DNA from: Phascolomyces articulosus
Lineage: Eukaryota; Mucoromycota; Mucoromycetes; Mucorales; Lichtheimiaceae
NCBI GenBank assembly: GCA_025677815.1
Contig: JAIXMP010000036.1
Location: 62,001-126,000, forward strand
Direction: 5' to 3'
Length of the DNA: 64,000 bases
Each line of letters starts with the position of its first letter. The stretch's first letter is position 1. Both the position numbers and the translations under genes were made by a program. The notes under the pieces were generated by a model. The model was given only the letters and a program-made list of their open reading frames with translations, was not told the origin of the DNA and ran no database searches. This document shows positions 34,890 to 46,596 of the stretch, one piece after another.

Positions 34890-37512
34890 TTATTGTCGTT
34901 GTCGTGCATTATGTTCATCACGTTGATGTTCATATTCTGCTGCAAGTGCTTGTTGTACTTCAAGATCATCATCTGTCACTGCATTTAATAAGTCTTGGAT
35001 ATCTTGATCTGTTGCGTGATGTCTATATAGTATATAATTCCACAAAATTTTAATTAAAGATCATTGTTAAATACAAAGAAAAGTGTTATATTATTATAGA
35101 GACAGCTATGGGCTTCAAGGTGTTTTAGTTTTCTTACCCATCATGTTGGTCATTGTCATTATTATCTACGTAATTCTCGTCATCGTCATAATCACCATCA
35201 GCTTGGTCGTCATATTCAGCTCCAGGGAATGTACCTGGTAATTGATCTCCGCGTTGATTTTGTTGTTCTTGACGTACTTGGCGTACAAGGTCATGAATTT
35301 CACGCATACGGTCTGCTGGTAACCTTCGATCACCCAAAAGATTCTGTAAAATATTGTTGAAGAATCCTTGTCCAGCAGGTCCTGGTTGTCTCATTCGATC
35401 CGATAAATCATAAGCAGTGACCGAATCGGGTGGTGGTAAAGGGTCATACATGTGATAACTTTCACTTGTGACAGCTGATGGCAAGTAACTGAGTAATCGT
35501 TGAATATCGGTTAATACGATATGACGAGAAACACTAAGTGGGATTTCTTCATTGTCAGTACAATCTACTCGCTTGTGTGCATTCTTTAATTTGGTCGATA
35601 CGGCTTGTGCATTTTCTTTAAGCCATGCAAATACTTCGGGTTCCTTGAATAATTCATAAGTACGTTCAACAAAGAGTTGTTGTAATAAATCCAAATAACT
35701 ATTTGTTGATCTGTTGCCAAAGATTATTAAATAATAAAAAACAGAGAATATTGTTTCGTTTCGCATATATGTTATTTTTTTTTGAAAAAAATAAATAAAT
35801 AAAGCTTACGTTTGTAAGAACGGTTGATCATCCAATCCTGATTCACCAAGCTTTTCCAATAATCGTGGAACAACAGAAGGGAACTTTTTGATGGCTGATT
35901 GTAAAATAGTATTAGACTCTTTAGGCGCTAATTTGAACTTGGCGTAGGCAGATGAATAGGCCATGTTGGGTAATGAATGGATATCGACGGGGTAAAGCTT
36001 GCCATTTGTTTTCCATGTAGAAGCCATATCTGCAACATAAGAATATTCCTTCGCTGTGAGTGCATAAGAGTCAATGGCAAGCAAAGCGCCCATTGGATCA
36101 CTATCTGGATCTAAGCTGTAAATAACATCAATACGGATTAGCACTTCGACAATAACCTTGTAAAAGTTAAGTTGTTTCGTACTAGATATATTCGTTTTTT
36201 TTTTTTTCACCTAAGAAGAAGTTTGCAAAACTCAAAGGCGGTCCGCCAGCAGCCGCGACGAGTGAGAAATTGAATATGTCTAAAGATCGCCAAAAAGAAG
36301 GAACGATTCTCGGATCGACGATAATCGAGTCGTACGGTGCCTGAACCAAATGTGAAATGTGGATGAAATGCACGTTCACATGCATAAAGGGCTCGTTCAA
36401 TACAATCACCTGCTACTGTCCAGTCACCACTTTGTTTGGCCATTTCTGATACTTGCAAAAGACCGTCAACATGATATGGATACCGGCTAACAAGAAACAT
36501 GAGTGCATTGGGATCATGCGTTGCCACAGCATTCAAAAATTCCAATTGAGCATCTTGATATTCCTCATTATGTTTGAATGTATAATAAGATACGCCGTTT
36601 TTCGTTTCTACAAGTTCCATGCCTAGTCCATTTCTCTTGTAAGGTGCCCAATCCACTTTGGGAGTAGCTAATTTGGATCGTTTCAAGACACGACCACGGG
36701 TTTCGCTATTGACAATACGAGATCCAAACATGCGTTTCATTTCTGCTTCTGCATCAAGATTTCGATAGTTGACATGAATAAATTCGTTATTCGTCGAGTT
36801 TAATTTAGCTGACTCGTCAGTTGCTGTTGTTCCTTGGCTATAATAAAAGTATTTTTTTAGTTTACCTTACATTCATTTATAATAATAATAACTCCTCTTT
36901 ATATCATATACCTGTTCCTATCTTCGTCTTTTAATTCTTTGAGAGCATTTTCGAGTTCTTGCATACTCATATCCGAAACATCTTTTTGTTTCTTTGCTTT
37001 TGCCTTGGCTTTGGCTTTCTTCTTTTTATTCTTTTTCGATTTTGACACAGTTGCAGGCTGTAATAAATAGACATGAATGTTATTATTGTTGTTCGTCATG
37101 GTGAGTAATTGTGTGTCTTGTGCATTGCTTTTCTTTTTTTTTATTTTCTTTACCGCTGCAGGATTCTCTTCTTCACTTTCTTCGTCTTCTACAATGACAG
37201 GTGAAGCCTTTTTTTCTTCTATAATCTCTTTTGTTTGTTCTTGTTCTTCTTCATCGACCTCGTCGTCAATATCGTCGACACCCTCATTGAGCTAAAGCCA
37301 AAAAAAAAAACATATTCAATTTTAGTATACGATTGGTCATGGTTTGCGTAAGGTGAATGTGTGTTTTTAAACTATTTATATACCAGATCAAACAAGTTTT
37401 TTTGTGGAGCGGCAGCAGGTACTTGAACTTCTTGGTCAGAATCGTTATTAGCTGTTGCTAATTCTTCTTCCAACTTTTGTTTTTGTAGTCTTCTTAAAGC
37501 ACGCGATGACAT
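34890..37512 (-). CDS. TCF25/Rqc1 homologue, ribosome quality control factor
   Basis: Seven exons (37512-37384, 37291-37154, 37057-36912, 36837-36211, 36115-35810, 35710-35138, 35022-34890) give 683 residues. It starts MSSRALRRLQKQK, then has an acidic region, a Lys/Ala-rich basic tract (KKNKKKKAKAKAKAKKQKD) and the conserved TCF25 core, with VNYRNLDAEAEMKRMFGSRI, YPYHVDGLLQVSEMAKQSGD and RAFHPHFTFGSGTVRLDYRR. In yeast, Rqc1 works with Ltn1 and Rqc2 on stalled 60S subunits so that nascent chains receive K48-linked ubiquitin. The C-terminus is acidic (DYDDDENYVDNNDND), followed by a last exon of charged helix. All junction phases agree. Confidence 0.9.
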
Positions 37513-39487
37513 AATTTTTTTATTATTTTTTCGCGATTTCGTTAGAAAAATAATAAAAAAAAGTTGTGTATTTTGGTGCCGCAGTGATTTCTTTTTTTTT
37601 TTCTGCAATAATACCAAACTGCTGCAGGACTGGAATTCAGTTACTGCGAACCAGACTACTGAAGCCGTATACAAGTGTTACCATAACTTTGATAATATGA
37701 TATCATACTTGTAGCGAATTCAATTATTAAATTGCTGGTATCTTATGCCGTGGACTTATATTAGCAACTAATTGATATGCCTTGTATTGCAAAGGTTAAA
37801 AAATAAAAGTTCGTTATGTTCTAATGAAATACCAATAGTTATGCTTTATTATGAATAATGAGCTTTTATTTGAATTAAATAATAATGTCACCATTAAAGA
37901 AATCAACAATATAAAATAAAAGTGAATTGATGCTTTTTGTTATTGATCTTGTAATCTATTACTACAAGCACTAGTTTACAATGTGATATACTTTCACTCA
38001 ACGGAAAAGAAAACTTATTCGTTACTGTGGTCCGTGCATTTCGAATCATTAAAAAATAAGTTGATCAGGGCAATACATGAACCTCGTTCATCTTTTAAAC
38101 AATAATCTTTGCAAAAGAAACATTTTTTATAAAAGTCAGTCAATCCTATTTTAGCATAATAATACAATCAACCGTGAAACGAACGTTTTATTGCCACTGA
38201 TGGTAACTATACCAAAGATATAAGTTTAATAAATTTCACTATAATTCAAGAACAAACTCATCATTTTGTGTAGCTATTAAGTTCTTTCGTATATTCAATT
38301 GAAAAGAGCAAACAAGGAAACATCCACCATGAGAATGAAAGAGATTAAGATTATATAAACACATCCTGCATATTTTCACATGCTATAGACATTCTTTATA
38401 AGTGAATAATAATATCTCAATTCAAATCTTTGTCAAATAATCAAGAAAAATATTTACGTAAAAATTAAGGAGCTCTCGAATTCTAAGCTGATGCGTCTTA
38501 ATGTTCAGCGGTCTATTGTCCTAAAATCCTTTCTTCCCCTTCTTTTTTGTATAGTTTTGCTCATCAAGAACGGGTTCGAGCAACAATACAGATTCTTTTT
38601 TTTTCTACTTTGCAATACAAATATTGAATATCTTTTTTGCTATCAAAGCAATGTAAGTCTATAGTGGTTATTTCTTTACACGTCAAGCTATGCCATACGA
38701 ATATAATTTATACGGTCGCTTATAGTAAAAATGGCAAACTTTAACCTTCTTAGGCAATCCTACAAATTTACTTTTTTAATGCTAATCTTATTCAAAATAA
38801 AGTCATCATGATGATACATTTTATTATACCTTAATTTTAAATAACAAACTGATCTATACGCAATTGAGATATGCGCTACATCATTTTACTATGTATGTGC
38901 TACATAGCTAATCTACAATTCATTTCTCATGTATATAACTGACATTACATTTTCTCGATCATGTTTTTACGTATTATTATACAGGCATAAATATAAGCAA
39001 TTCTAATGACTGGAATATTCTAACTATACTATAATGATGATAGGCATATATTTCTTTTGTTTTGTGGACAATGGTCCTTTTAATAACATTGTGGCTAGAT
39101 TGATTTTTATTGACAAGAACTCGTCATACTATTATAATAGAAGACCTGAAATGTCACCTATGTATATAGTAAATATTTATATATCAATAAAAGGAAAGCA
39201 AGGTGAATCCTGTATTTTTTTTTCTTGTATTTGAACGATGGAGTGTTATTTTCCAAAACCAAAAAGTGATAAAGAGAAATTGGGAAGGGATTAAAAAATT
39301 TTAATATATAAATGTATCACGGAAAAGAAGATGTAAGGAGAGCATTAAAGGAGAAAGAGTCCAGTTATGTATAGCACCACCAAGAAAAAAAAACAAGATT
39401 CAGTTTAAAAAATTATATTTATAACACAGTTGCTTTTTATATATTTCTTTTACTACCACACACAAGCAAACATCCAAAAAAAAGCAA
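37513..39487. other. Gene-free region
   Basis: About 2 kb, very AT-rich, with no supported gene or RNA. The first few hundred bases should include the TCF25-like promoter. The last 100 bp before 39488 have a TATA-like run and a CA-rich stretch that look like the relic promoter of the broken secreted-protein gene. Confidence 0.45.
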
Positions 39488-39861
39488 ATGCGTAGTGTTA
39501 CTCCTATTACACTATTATCTGCTTCTCTTGTTGCCTTAGTTACGGTATCATCTGACGATGCTCAAGGAAGAGACTTGTTAGCCAAGTAATAGGAATAGTT
39601 GGAGGTAGGCGTCGGAGGAGATGCATCTGGAAGAGATGATATGGGTTTAGATGGAGTACTTCCTTCTGTGGCTCAACCACAACAAGCTCCTGCTCCACCA
39701 CCTATGGTATATGCTTACCTAGCACCAGTGGTTCAATCCTATCCTGCACCTATGGTTCAAGGTTATGTAATGCCTATGGCTCCACCTACACCACCACAAG
39801 ACTTTACCCACGACCTATGATGCAAGGACCAAACGAGTTTGGCGATAGTTATTATACCTAA
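39488..39861 (+). pseudogene. Broken gene for a secreted proline-rich protein
   Basis: The frame begins with a good signal peptide (MRSVTPITLLSASLVALVTV, followed by SSDDAQGRDLLAK). Three stops (TAA TAG GAA TAG, 39587-39598) then interrupt it. The same frame continues for 73 codons with a Pro/Gln/Tyr-rich segment: PQQAPAPPPMVYAYLAPVVQ and repeated P-MV-x-Y units. A second lesion, a one-base frameshift near 39805-39815, moves the remaining end (PRPMMQGPNEF...SYYT, stop at 39861) into another frame. Composition and repeats across the breaks match, so this reads as one decayed gene. The family is unknown. Sequencing error could explain the frameshift but not easily three clustered stops. Confidence 0.55.
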
Positions 39862-40614
39862 TAATAATGATAACAATAAACTACAGCAACAACATCCTGT
39901 AAATTTATATAAAAGATATGCCGACAAGATATACAAAACTACTTCAATATTGTAACCCCGTTTTGTCTCTTTTATTATCATTATTATCATATGCTTTGCA
40001 ATTGCTTTTTTTCTTACTACTATTCGTGCTATTTTCCATTACTACACATTATATACCTCAGATATATCCCTTAATTGGATAATAAATCCCTATTATTTAC
40101 TTAAAGAAAGGGTCGGTATTAAACCTATGACATCTACGTATATATATATATATATAGTATAAAAACGACGACTATACTCATATTGTATGTTTATTATCAA
40201 AGGATACTACTTTAACGAGTATGATAACGAATATGATGCTTATTATATAAATTATATAAACAAAAGAAAAATATCATGAATCTATAATGTATAATCACTA
40301 GTTACTTTATATTTAATCTTCAGATTATAGTTTTGCATCACACAGTGTCAAGAAAAAGATATTCTATTATTATATAAATAAACGGCTTCATACAAAAAAA
40401 CGCGAAGAAAAGAAAAGAGAAGAAACAATGGGGTATAAGTTATGGAGAGCGGTATACTAATAAAAAAAAACTATAGCAAGAATAATAATAATAATTATAA
40501 TAATAATAAAAAGAGAAACAAAACTAGAGGGATGGGGATGGGAAGATGTTGTCATGAGTTTGTAAAGAAGGGAAAGGAAAGGTTGGTTATAACGAAAGGA
40601 AAAGTTAGTTGTAA
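39862..40614. other. Gene-free region
   Basis: AT-rich sequence with an (AT)n run at 40138-40156 and (AAT)n at 40480-40510; 3' flank of the RhoGAP gene at its right end. No gene is seen. Confidence 0.5.
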
Positions 40615-43600
40615 TTATTTCATGGCCAAAAGTCGATTTGAAGAATTGTTAAAAGAGGTATTTGTAGTGGCAACTGTTTCTGAGTTAGTTGAAGGTGGAT
40701 AATGATGACCATTTACAAGTGTGGATTGTTTATCATAGTCAACAGATTCATCATCGTCTTCCTCTTCATCGTCTGTATTGTTACTATCATCTTCTTGAAT
40801 TTCCAAGTCTTCTACATCTTCATCATCCGCGATAATAGCATTACCTAGATACACATTTTTTTTATCGAATCGTTAATAAGGATACCATACACATCACTAC
40901 TTTTAGTGATATATAAAAAACTGAAATTATAATAGTGATATATACCATTTTCCAATCCAACAATAGAAGAAGGTGCACCATCCATATAATGTACACTATT
41001 TCTGTTACTTCGACCTTGTTCGTCTCGTAACATTTGTTGCAATCGACCATTACTATAACGGGGTCTTGGAATATTGTTTGGTGGAGAAGGATCTGGTTGT
41101 GTGGGATGTAATGATCCAGAGAAATAATCATTGGGTTGCGGTTCTTGTTCATCTTCAACATCATCCATGAGTGTTGGGATAAGTATTTTATTGCTTTCAT
41201 AGGTATCATTAGTTGTCCAGAAAATATACTGGAATTCGCTCAAAAATAGACTGAAAATGCCTGCAGGTATTTGAAGTGTTGGGGAGAAAATAATACCAAC
41301 ATTACGTGCATTCATTTTGTTTGTCTCGGCATATTGTATTACTCGAATAAGATGAGCACATAATAATCGAAGAAGGGTGTAATTGGCAAGTGGAAGCATA
41401 GACACAAGTCTCCCAAGCTCTTTGATTCGTTCATCACGGTCCACCAAATCTATATTTGACCAAGATTAGAAATAGATTCAAGTAAGAGAGATGAGAGAGA
41501 GAAAATATATGAGTATATGTAATAATAGCTTACCAATAACGGGAAGAAATTCCTTAAGTAAATCATGTGTAAGTACATTTCCAGGTAGCTCACGGAGCCA
41601 CATTTTTAAAAGACCAGCAACGGCATGGATGTCATGATACTCATCTGATCCAAGTAAATTGATGTCGTTACCTTTTTTTTTTTGGTTCCACAGATAAAAA
41701 TGGATTAGAAAAGATGGAGATTGCAAAATATAATGGGATGATCTTATAAAAATATACCAATTTACCTTGATCAAATTGTTGTTTCAGAGTTTTGATTTTG
41801 ACAGCACTACCACTTAATCGATAGATTCCTTCTTCTTGAGTAGCATTTTTAGCTTCAAGGTATTCAATACATCGATAAACAACAGCTGGTAATTCATAAT
41901 TATCAGATATTTTACAAGCACGAATAGCATCCTCCAGAGGTACACCAAAAACGCGCCGTTTATTTCCTTTATGTTGTTGTTGTGATGGTGAAGTAGGCTG
42001 TTGATCCGCCGAAGAATCACTCGAATTTCGAGTTAAAAATCCACGGATACTATTTGTCGATGGCATACTGGTTGTCATATCACCTGCGAATATCTTTTTT
42101 GCCCAAAAGGTTCGTCGATTTCCCTTTTTCTTTTTACCATCGCCCATATCTACACCTGGTCCTGATGTAATGATTGTCGCTGCAGTGGGGGTACTGGTTT
42201 CATAGGTTTGTTGTGCCTCCGCAGATGCACTGGTAATTTCATTACTCATGGATCCACGTCTTCGTGCAGCAGCAGCTGAAATGGTGGCTGTAGCCTTTTT
42301 ATGAATGGCAGGGAAATAAGCATGATCCATACTTGATCGTTGTCGAAGTGGAGGTCGTTCAAATACAGGCACAGCCTCAGAATCGCTGAACGGAGTTATT
42401 GCACCTGAATCAGCCGAATTGGATCGTTGTGGATGATAATAAGGTGGTGATGGAATCATGTGGGTAAATTTGTTATTTTGATCCAAATCACTATTAAATT
42501 GACTCATTGGAACTGCGGATATCGGTTTAATATCATCCTTGGATACTTTTCGCGAAGCTGTAGGTGAAGCTGCAGGTGATCGCTGTTGATAGTGAGATGT
42601 TGCGGTTGTGGATAATTGTTTATGCAGACTGGTACTACCATTCGTAGAAGTACTATTACTCATATTGTTTTTGGTTTTGTTGTTGCTACTACCGCTGCTA
42701 TTCCCAATGCTGGTGCTATTATGACTACCATTGACAGATTCAAAAGAAGTTGGAGACCCTCCTCCACCCCAGTTAAGATATTGTGTAAGTGCTTCTACCC
42801 AATGGTCTCTTTCTTGATCTGATTCAGCACATAATAAATGTCGATTTACGCCACTAGCAGGTGACGATGGTTTTTTAGGTTCTACGATTAAAAATGCATG
42901 CCTCATTTCCGTTGAGGTCTGAGTATTGGACTGTGCATGTTGTCGAGCTATTTGAGTATCAGGAATATGAATCGTTCCTTGAAGAGTGCCATCACGCTGA
43001 TTTGGAAAAAAATAATCAGAAATATGCATAAAATTATACATCACGCACAAAAAAGGAGTGGGGGTAAAAAGATGCGTGTAAATTTCTATAATAATATATT
43101 CATCATGATAAAAAAAAATAAAGAGTGAATTACTTACACTTTCATAGTATCGAAGCGTTGGGCCGTCCAGAACAAAATATCGAGTCTTCCATCCACCACC
43201 AAAACTTTTTCCGCGTTTGGTCAAATATCCCTCCTTACGTCCTGGAATTGATGACTATAAAATTCAAAGGAAGCAATTGGATATTTTTAAGATCCATTTT
43301 ATTTCTTCACTCCTACTCTTAACACTCTCCCCCCCCGCACTCCTTCCATCTTCTTTCACCCCCCATGTTCTAGAGCAATCATCTATTGTTGTAATGGTGA
43401 TGATGAACTTTCTTCCTAATAACAACAAATAATAATAAAGAATCATACATGAGAAGTATCATCTTTTCGATCGACTCTATTTGAGCTTAAAAAGTCAAAA
43501 AGGGCAGAAGCATTATGCCATGGAACGCCAATCATATGTTGCAAGTATTTTTCAATGGCCATCTAATAATAAAACAATAATTATAAAGAATAAACCCCAT

Positions 43601-45230
43601 CCCCTTGTTAATATATAAAAAAACAGGGATCGGCAAGTTGCATCATTATGAAAAATAGAATACTTGCTTTTCTTTGGTCCGCTTTATTTGGCGTATGTGT
43701 TGCAAACAATGCTTTATCAGGTAATTTGCTAATCTTGCCTGTTCGTGGTCTACCTTGTTGTTTAAGCTATGTAAAGAATAAGATCAGCAAAAAACAAAAT
43801 AAATTATAGAAAACGAAATCAACTTGTCAAAAAAGTATATTCTATACACCCCATTGTTTTTTGCCTAGACTTTCTCTTTCTTCATGATGATACAGTGTAC
43901 CTACCTTACTATCTAATGCTAAAAAGTCCGAATATAACTTTTCAATTCGCCAAAGTTCTCTTGCCATATCATCCATATCTTTGCGTACAGAAATGGTAAA
44001 AGAGATCACACCTTTCCCTTTTGCATTGGTAGTAATGTTTGAACCAAGTACTTTGATGTTAATTCCAGCTAATGAGTTATCGTCAGATGACGTATTATCG
44101 TTTATTGGTTGTTGCTGCGACTTTTTTTGTTGAGTCGTCGAGATGGCAGGGTGAGATGATGCACGGCGCACGTGTCGACGTTGTTGTTGCTGTTGCTGCT
44201 GCTGTTGCTGCTGTGTCTTCTTTTGTGCAGGTGGTGCTGGGGGAGGTGGAGGAGCCGGTGGCCAAAGCCACGCGTCATCACTGCTGCTACTACTACTATT
44301 ATTGCTACTATTACTACTACCGTTGTTATTATTGTTACTATTATTATGACGTCGAGAAGGTGCTGATACCTTCCAGACACCATCTCGTTTTTGAGATTCT
44401 TGATATCGAGCAAATAATTGAGCATCCTTATCCATAATAGCATTAACAGGTGAACTGATCGCAACAGAACTATCCGTAGAACTTGGTGATACAGGTCGAC
44501 TATTTGTAGTACTACCGGGAGTAGGGGAAGTACTTGTAGTCGTATTCATAGGTGACGTTATTGTTGGTGTCGTAGCGACTGGTAATGATGATGAACGAAT
44601 ACTGACATCTTTTCGATTCTTGTTTTTATTCTTTTTGCTGTTGTTGTCACACAAACTATCGACACGATGAGGCGGTGTGGTCGTATCCTCTTTTAGTTGT
44701 TGACGGTAAGGAGATCTCGGTGGAGGAACAGGACTCTGTGGTTGTTGTTGTTGTTGAGTAATAGAATGGTTGCTATTGTTGTTATTGCTGTTACCATAGC
44801 TATCACTACTATGACTACTACTGTTACTATGACTACTGCTGAGTATAACAGCACTACTTGTAGTGGTAGTATCACCATCATCAAAATTATCATCCATCAA
44901 ACTGTCACACCTGTCATGTAGTACAGAAGGTCGCATGGCAGTAAGAGTCGTTGTTCCCAAATCATTATTGTTATTAATATTATTATTATGAATACTGTTA
45001 CGACTTAACAAGTTATCACGGTCAGCCGTTACTTTGGCTAAGGCTTTTTGAAGATCTTGAATGAGAAGTCGTTGCTTTTCAATGATCTTCCAAAGTTGAT
45101 CTTCATTCTCATGACTGGTTGTTAAAGTTGTTGTAGAAGAAGAGTCTGTGGTGGTTGTCATAGAGGTCGTCGTGGTTGAAGTAAGATCGGACGAATTACT
45201 ATTGGCTGCTGACGCAACTTTTGTTGCCAT
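40615..45230 (-). CDS. PX-PH-RhoGAP protein (Bem3-like)
   Basis: Eight exons (45230-43905, 43766-43668, 43562-43449, 43254-43138, 42996-41766, 41671-41534, 41449-40946, 40844-40615) give 1252 residues. The N-terminus is low complexity with one coiled-coil-like helix (EDQLWKIIEKQRLLIQDLQK), poly-Pro and poly-Gln. A PX domain spans about 400-510 (GVISFTISVRKD, LWRIEKLYSDFLALD, MAIEKYLQHMIGVPWHN). A PH domain follows from about 519 (KEGYLTKRGKSFGGGWKTRY, HWVEALTQYL). RhoGAP begins at about 902 (FGVPLEDAIRACK), with the likely arginine finger Arg945 in EEGIYRLSG, and NARNVGIIFSPTLQ later. In yeast, Bem3 has this PX-PH-RhoGAP order and stimulates GTP hydrolysis by Cdc42 at polarity sites; PX and PH bind phosphoinositides. 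The tail is acidic. Intron 2 uses a GC donor. Confidence 0.9.
43563..43667 (-). other. GC-AG intron (intron 2 of RhoGAP gene)
   Basis: The donor reads A|GCAAGTATTC and the intron ends ttattag. Splicing at GC keeps phase 0 and joins QRK to MAIEKYLQ, the normal PX-domain sequence. The GT four bases inside would give Lys-Ala-Asn-Gly-His and then a stop. Confidence 0.75.
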
Positions 45231-46310
45231 GATTTATCATAAGTTATTATTATAATTATTATATGTTTTCTAAGAAGAAGAAAAAAAAAGGAAAAAGAAG
45301 TTAAAAAGTAGATCAGTTGTTGAATAAGTATAAATAGTTAAAAAAAAGGGGGTTAGAATTTAAAAGAAGAGAAGAAAGAGACAAGGAAAAAAAAGTTGTT
45401 GAAAAAGAAATAAATATGGTTAAGGGGGTGTTTAAGTATAAAAAAGTGTGTGTAGGATTGATTAAAAGTGGTATATCTATTTTATATATAAAGAAGTAAA
45501 AAGTTAAACCATATATCATGTCATTACTACCACTAGTACTAGAACTGATATAAATCATAGCATGTTAAATGACATTTTTATGTTAGGAGTAAGTAAAAAA
45601 AGTCACCACTGATTGAATATAAAAGGTAACAATCTCGTTTTTTTTATGATATTTTCCCTTGATTTATATTATTTATTTATTATCAAATTATAGATAATTA
45701 TTGTTTTCTTGTAAAAAAAAACAAACAAACTACTAATATTTTTTTACCATTTGATGTTTTCTCTTTTTTTTTGGATGAAAACGATTAAAAATAATAAAAA
45801 AATAGTATGATTTCAATCTGCACTAATAGTTTATAATAATCACTAACTTGACCCATGAGAAAAAGAATAAAGAATAGAAGAAGCACAGACACGGAGTAGC
45901 TCGGGGATATAGAAAAAACTAATTCGTTTCTGCACATTTGATAACCTCACCCCCCAAAAAACTGATACTGTATAATGATGATGTCTCGGTAGTTATATAT
46001 CTAATCATCTGTCATGATATGAAGAATATATGAATATATTAAAGCTCTATATATGAGAAAGAAAACTGGGGAACTATATACGTTGTGTATAAATGTATTG
46101 TTATGATAAGATGTCGTTGTTGTTGTTTGTTATTAAATGGTGTTGTGTGTTTCATGTAGGACGTGGAATTTGCTTTTTTCTCCCATCTCTGAAAAAAAAA
46201 CGATATGCAAGTGGAAATAATATGATGATGATGGTGTATCAAGAGAGAAGTCAGAGATTATGAGAGAATATTATATATCATTGTGCAACTGTATGAAAAC
46301 GAGGGATGTA

Positions 46311-46376
<66 letters not shown>

Positions 46377-46596
46377 AGGAATGAGCGAGGGGGAGAAAAA
46401 AGCAAGGAGTAAAAAAATTATTAGTTAATAAAGTGAAGGAGATTATTACACAGGGTTATTCATCAGGCATTATCATTTAACATCCATCGGCTTCTTTAAT
46501 TGTTAAAGCATAGAAAATCACTATAGTAATATATAAAATATGCGTTAAATCAGTAAAGAATCATAGATAAGAAAATAAACTATCAAATATAATACA
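45231..46596. other. Intergenic: RhoGAP promoter
   Basis: About 1.37 kb between two minus-strand genes. It contains purine-rich sequence upstream of 45230, a compound (GA)n(GT)n microsatellite at 46314-46374 and no supported gene. Confidence 0.5.
46314..46374. repeat. Compound (GA)n(GT)n microsatellite
   Basis: About 14 GA units pass directly into about 16 GT units. It lies 3' of the ADCK2-like gene in non-coding DNA. Confidence 0.9.

Noticed and set aside
39585..39600. The interrupting bases in the secreted-protein gene as an intron
   Set aside because: GTAATAGGAATAG is only 13 nt, too short for spliceosomal splicing, and removal breaks the frame.
43842..43905. The PX-containing and PH-RhoGAP parts as two separate genes
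   Set aside because: Exons join in matching phases across the region, and PX then PH then RhoGAP is the known Bem3 order.
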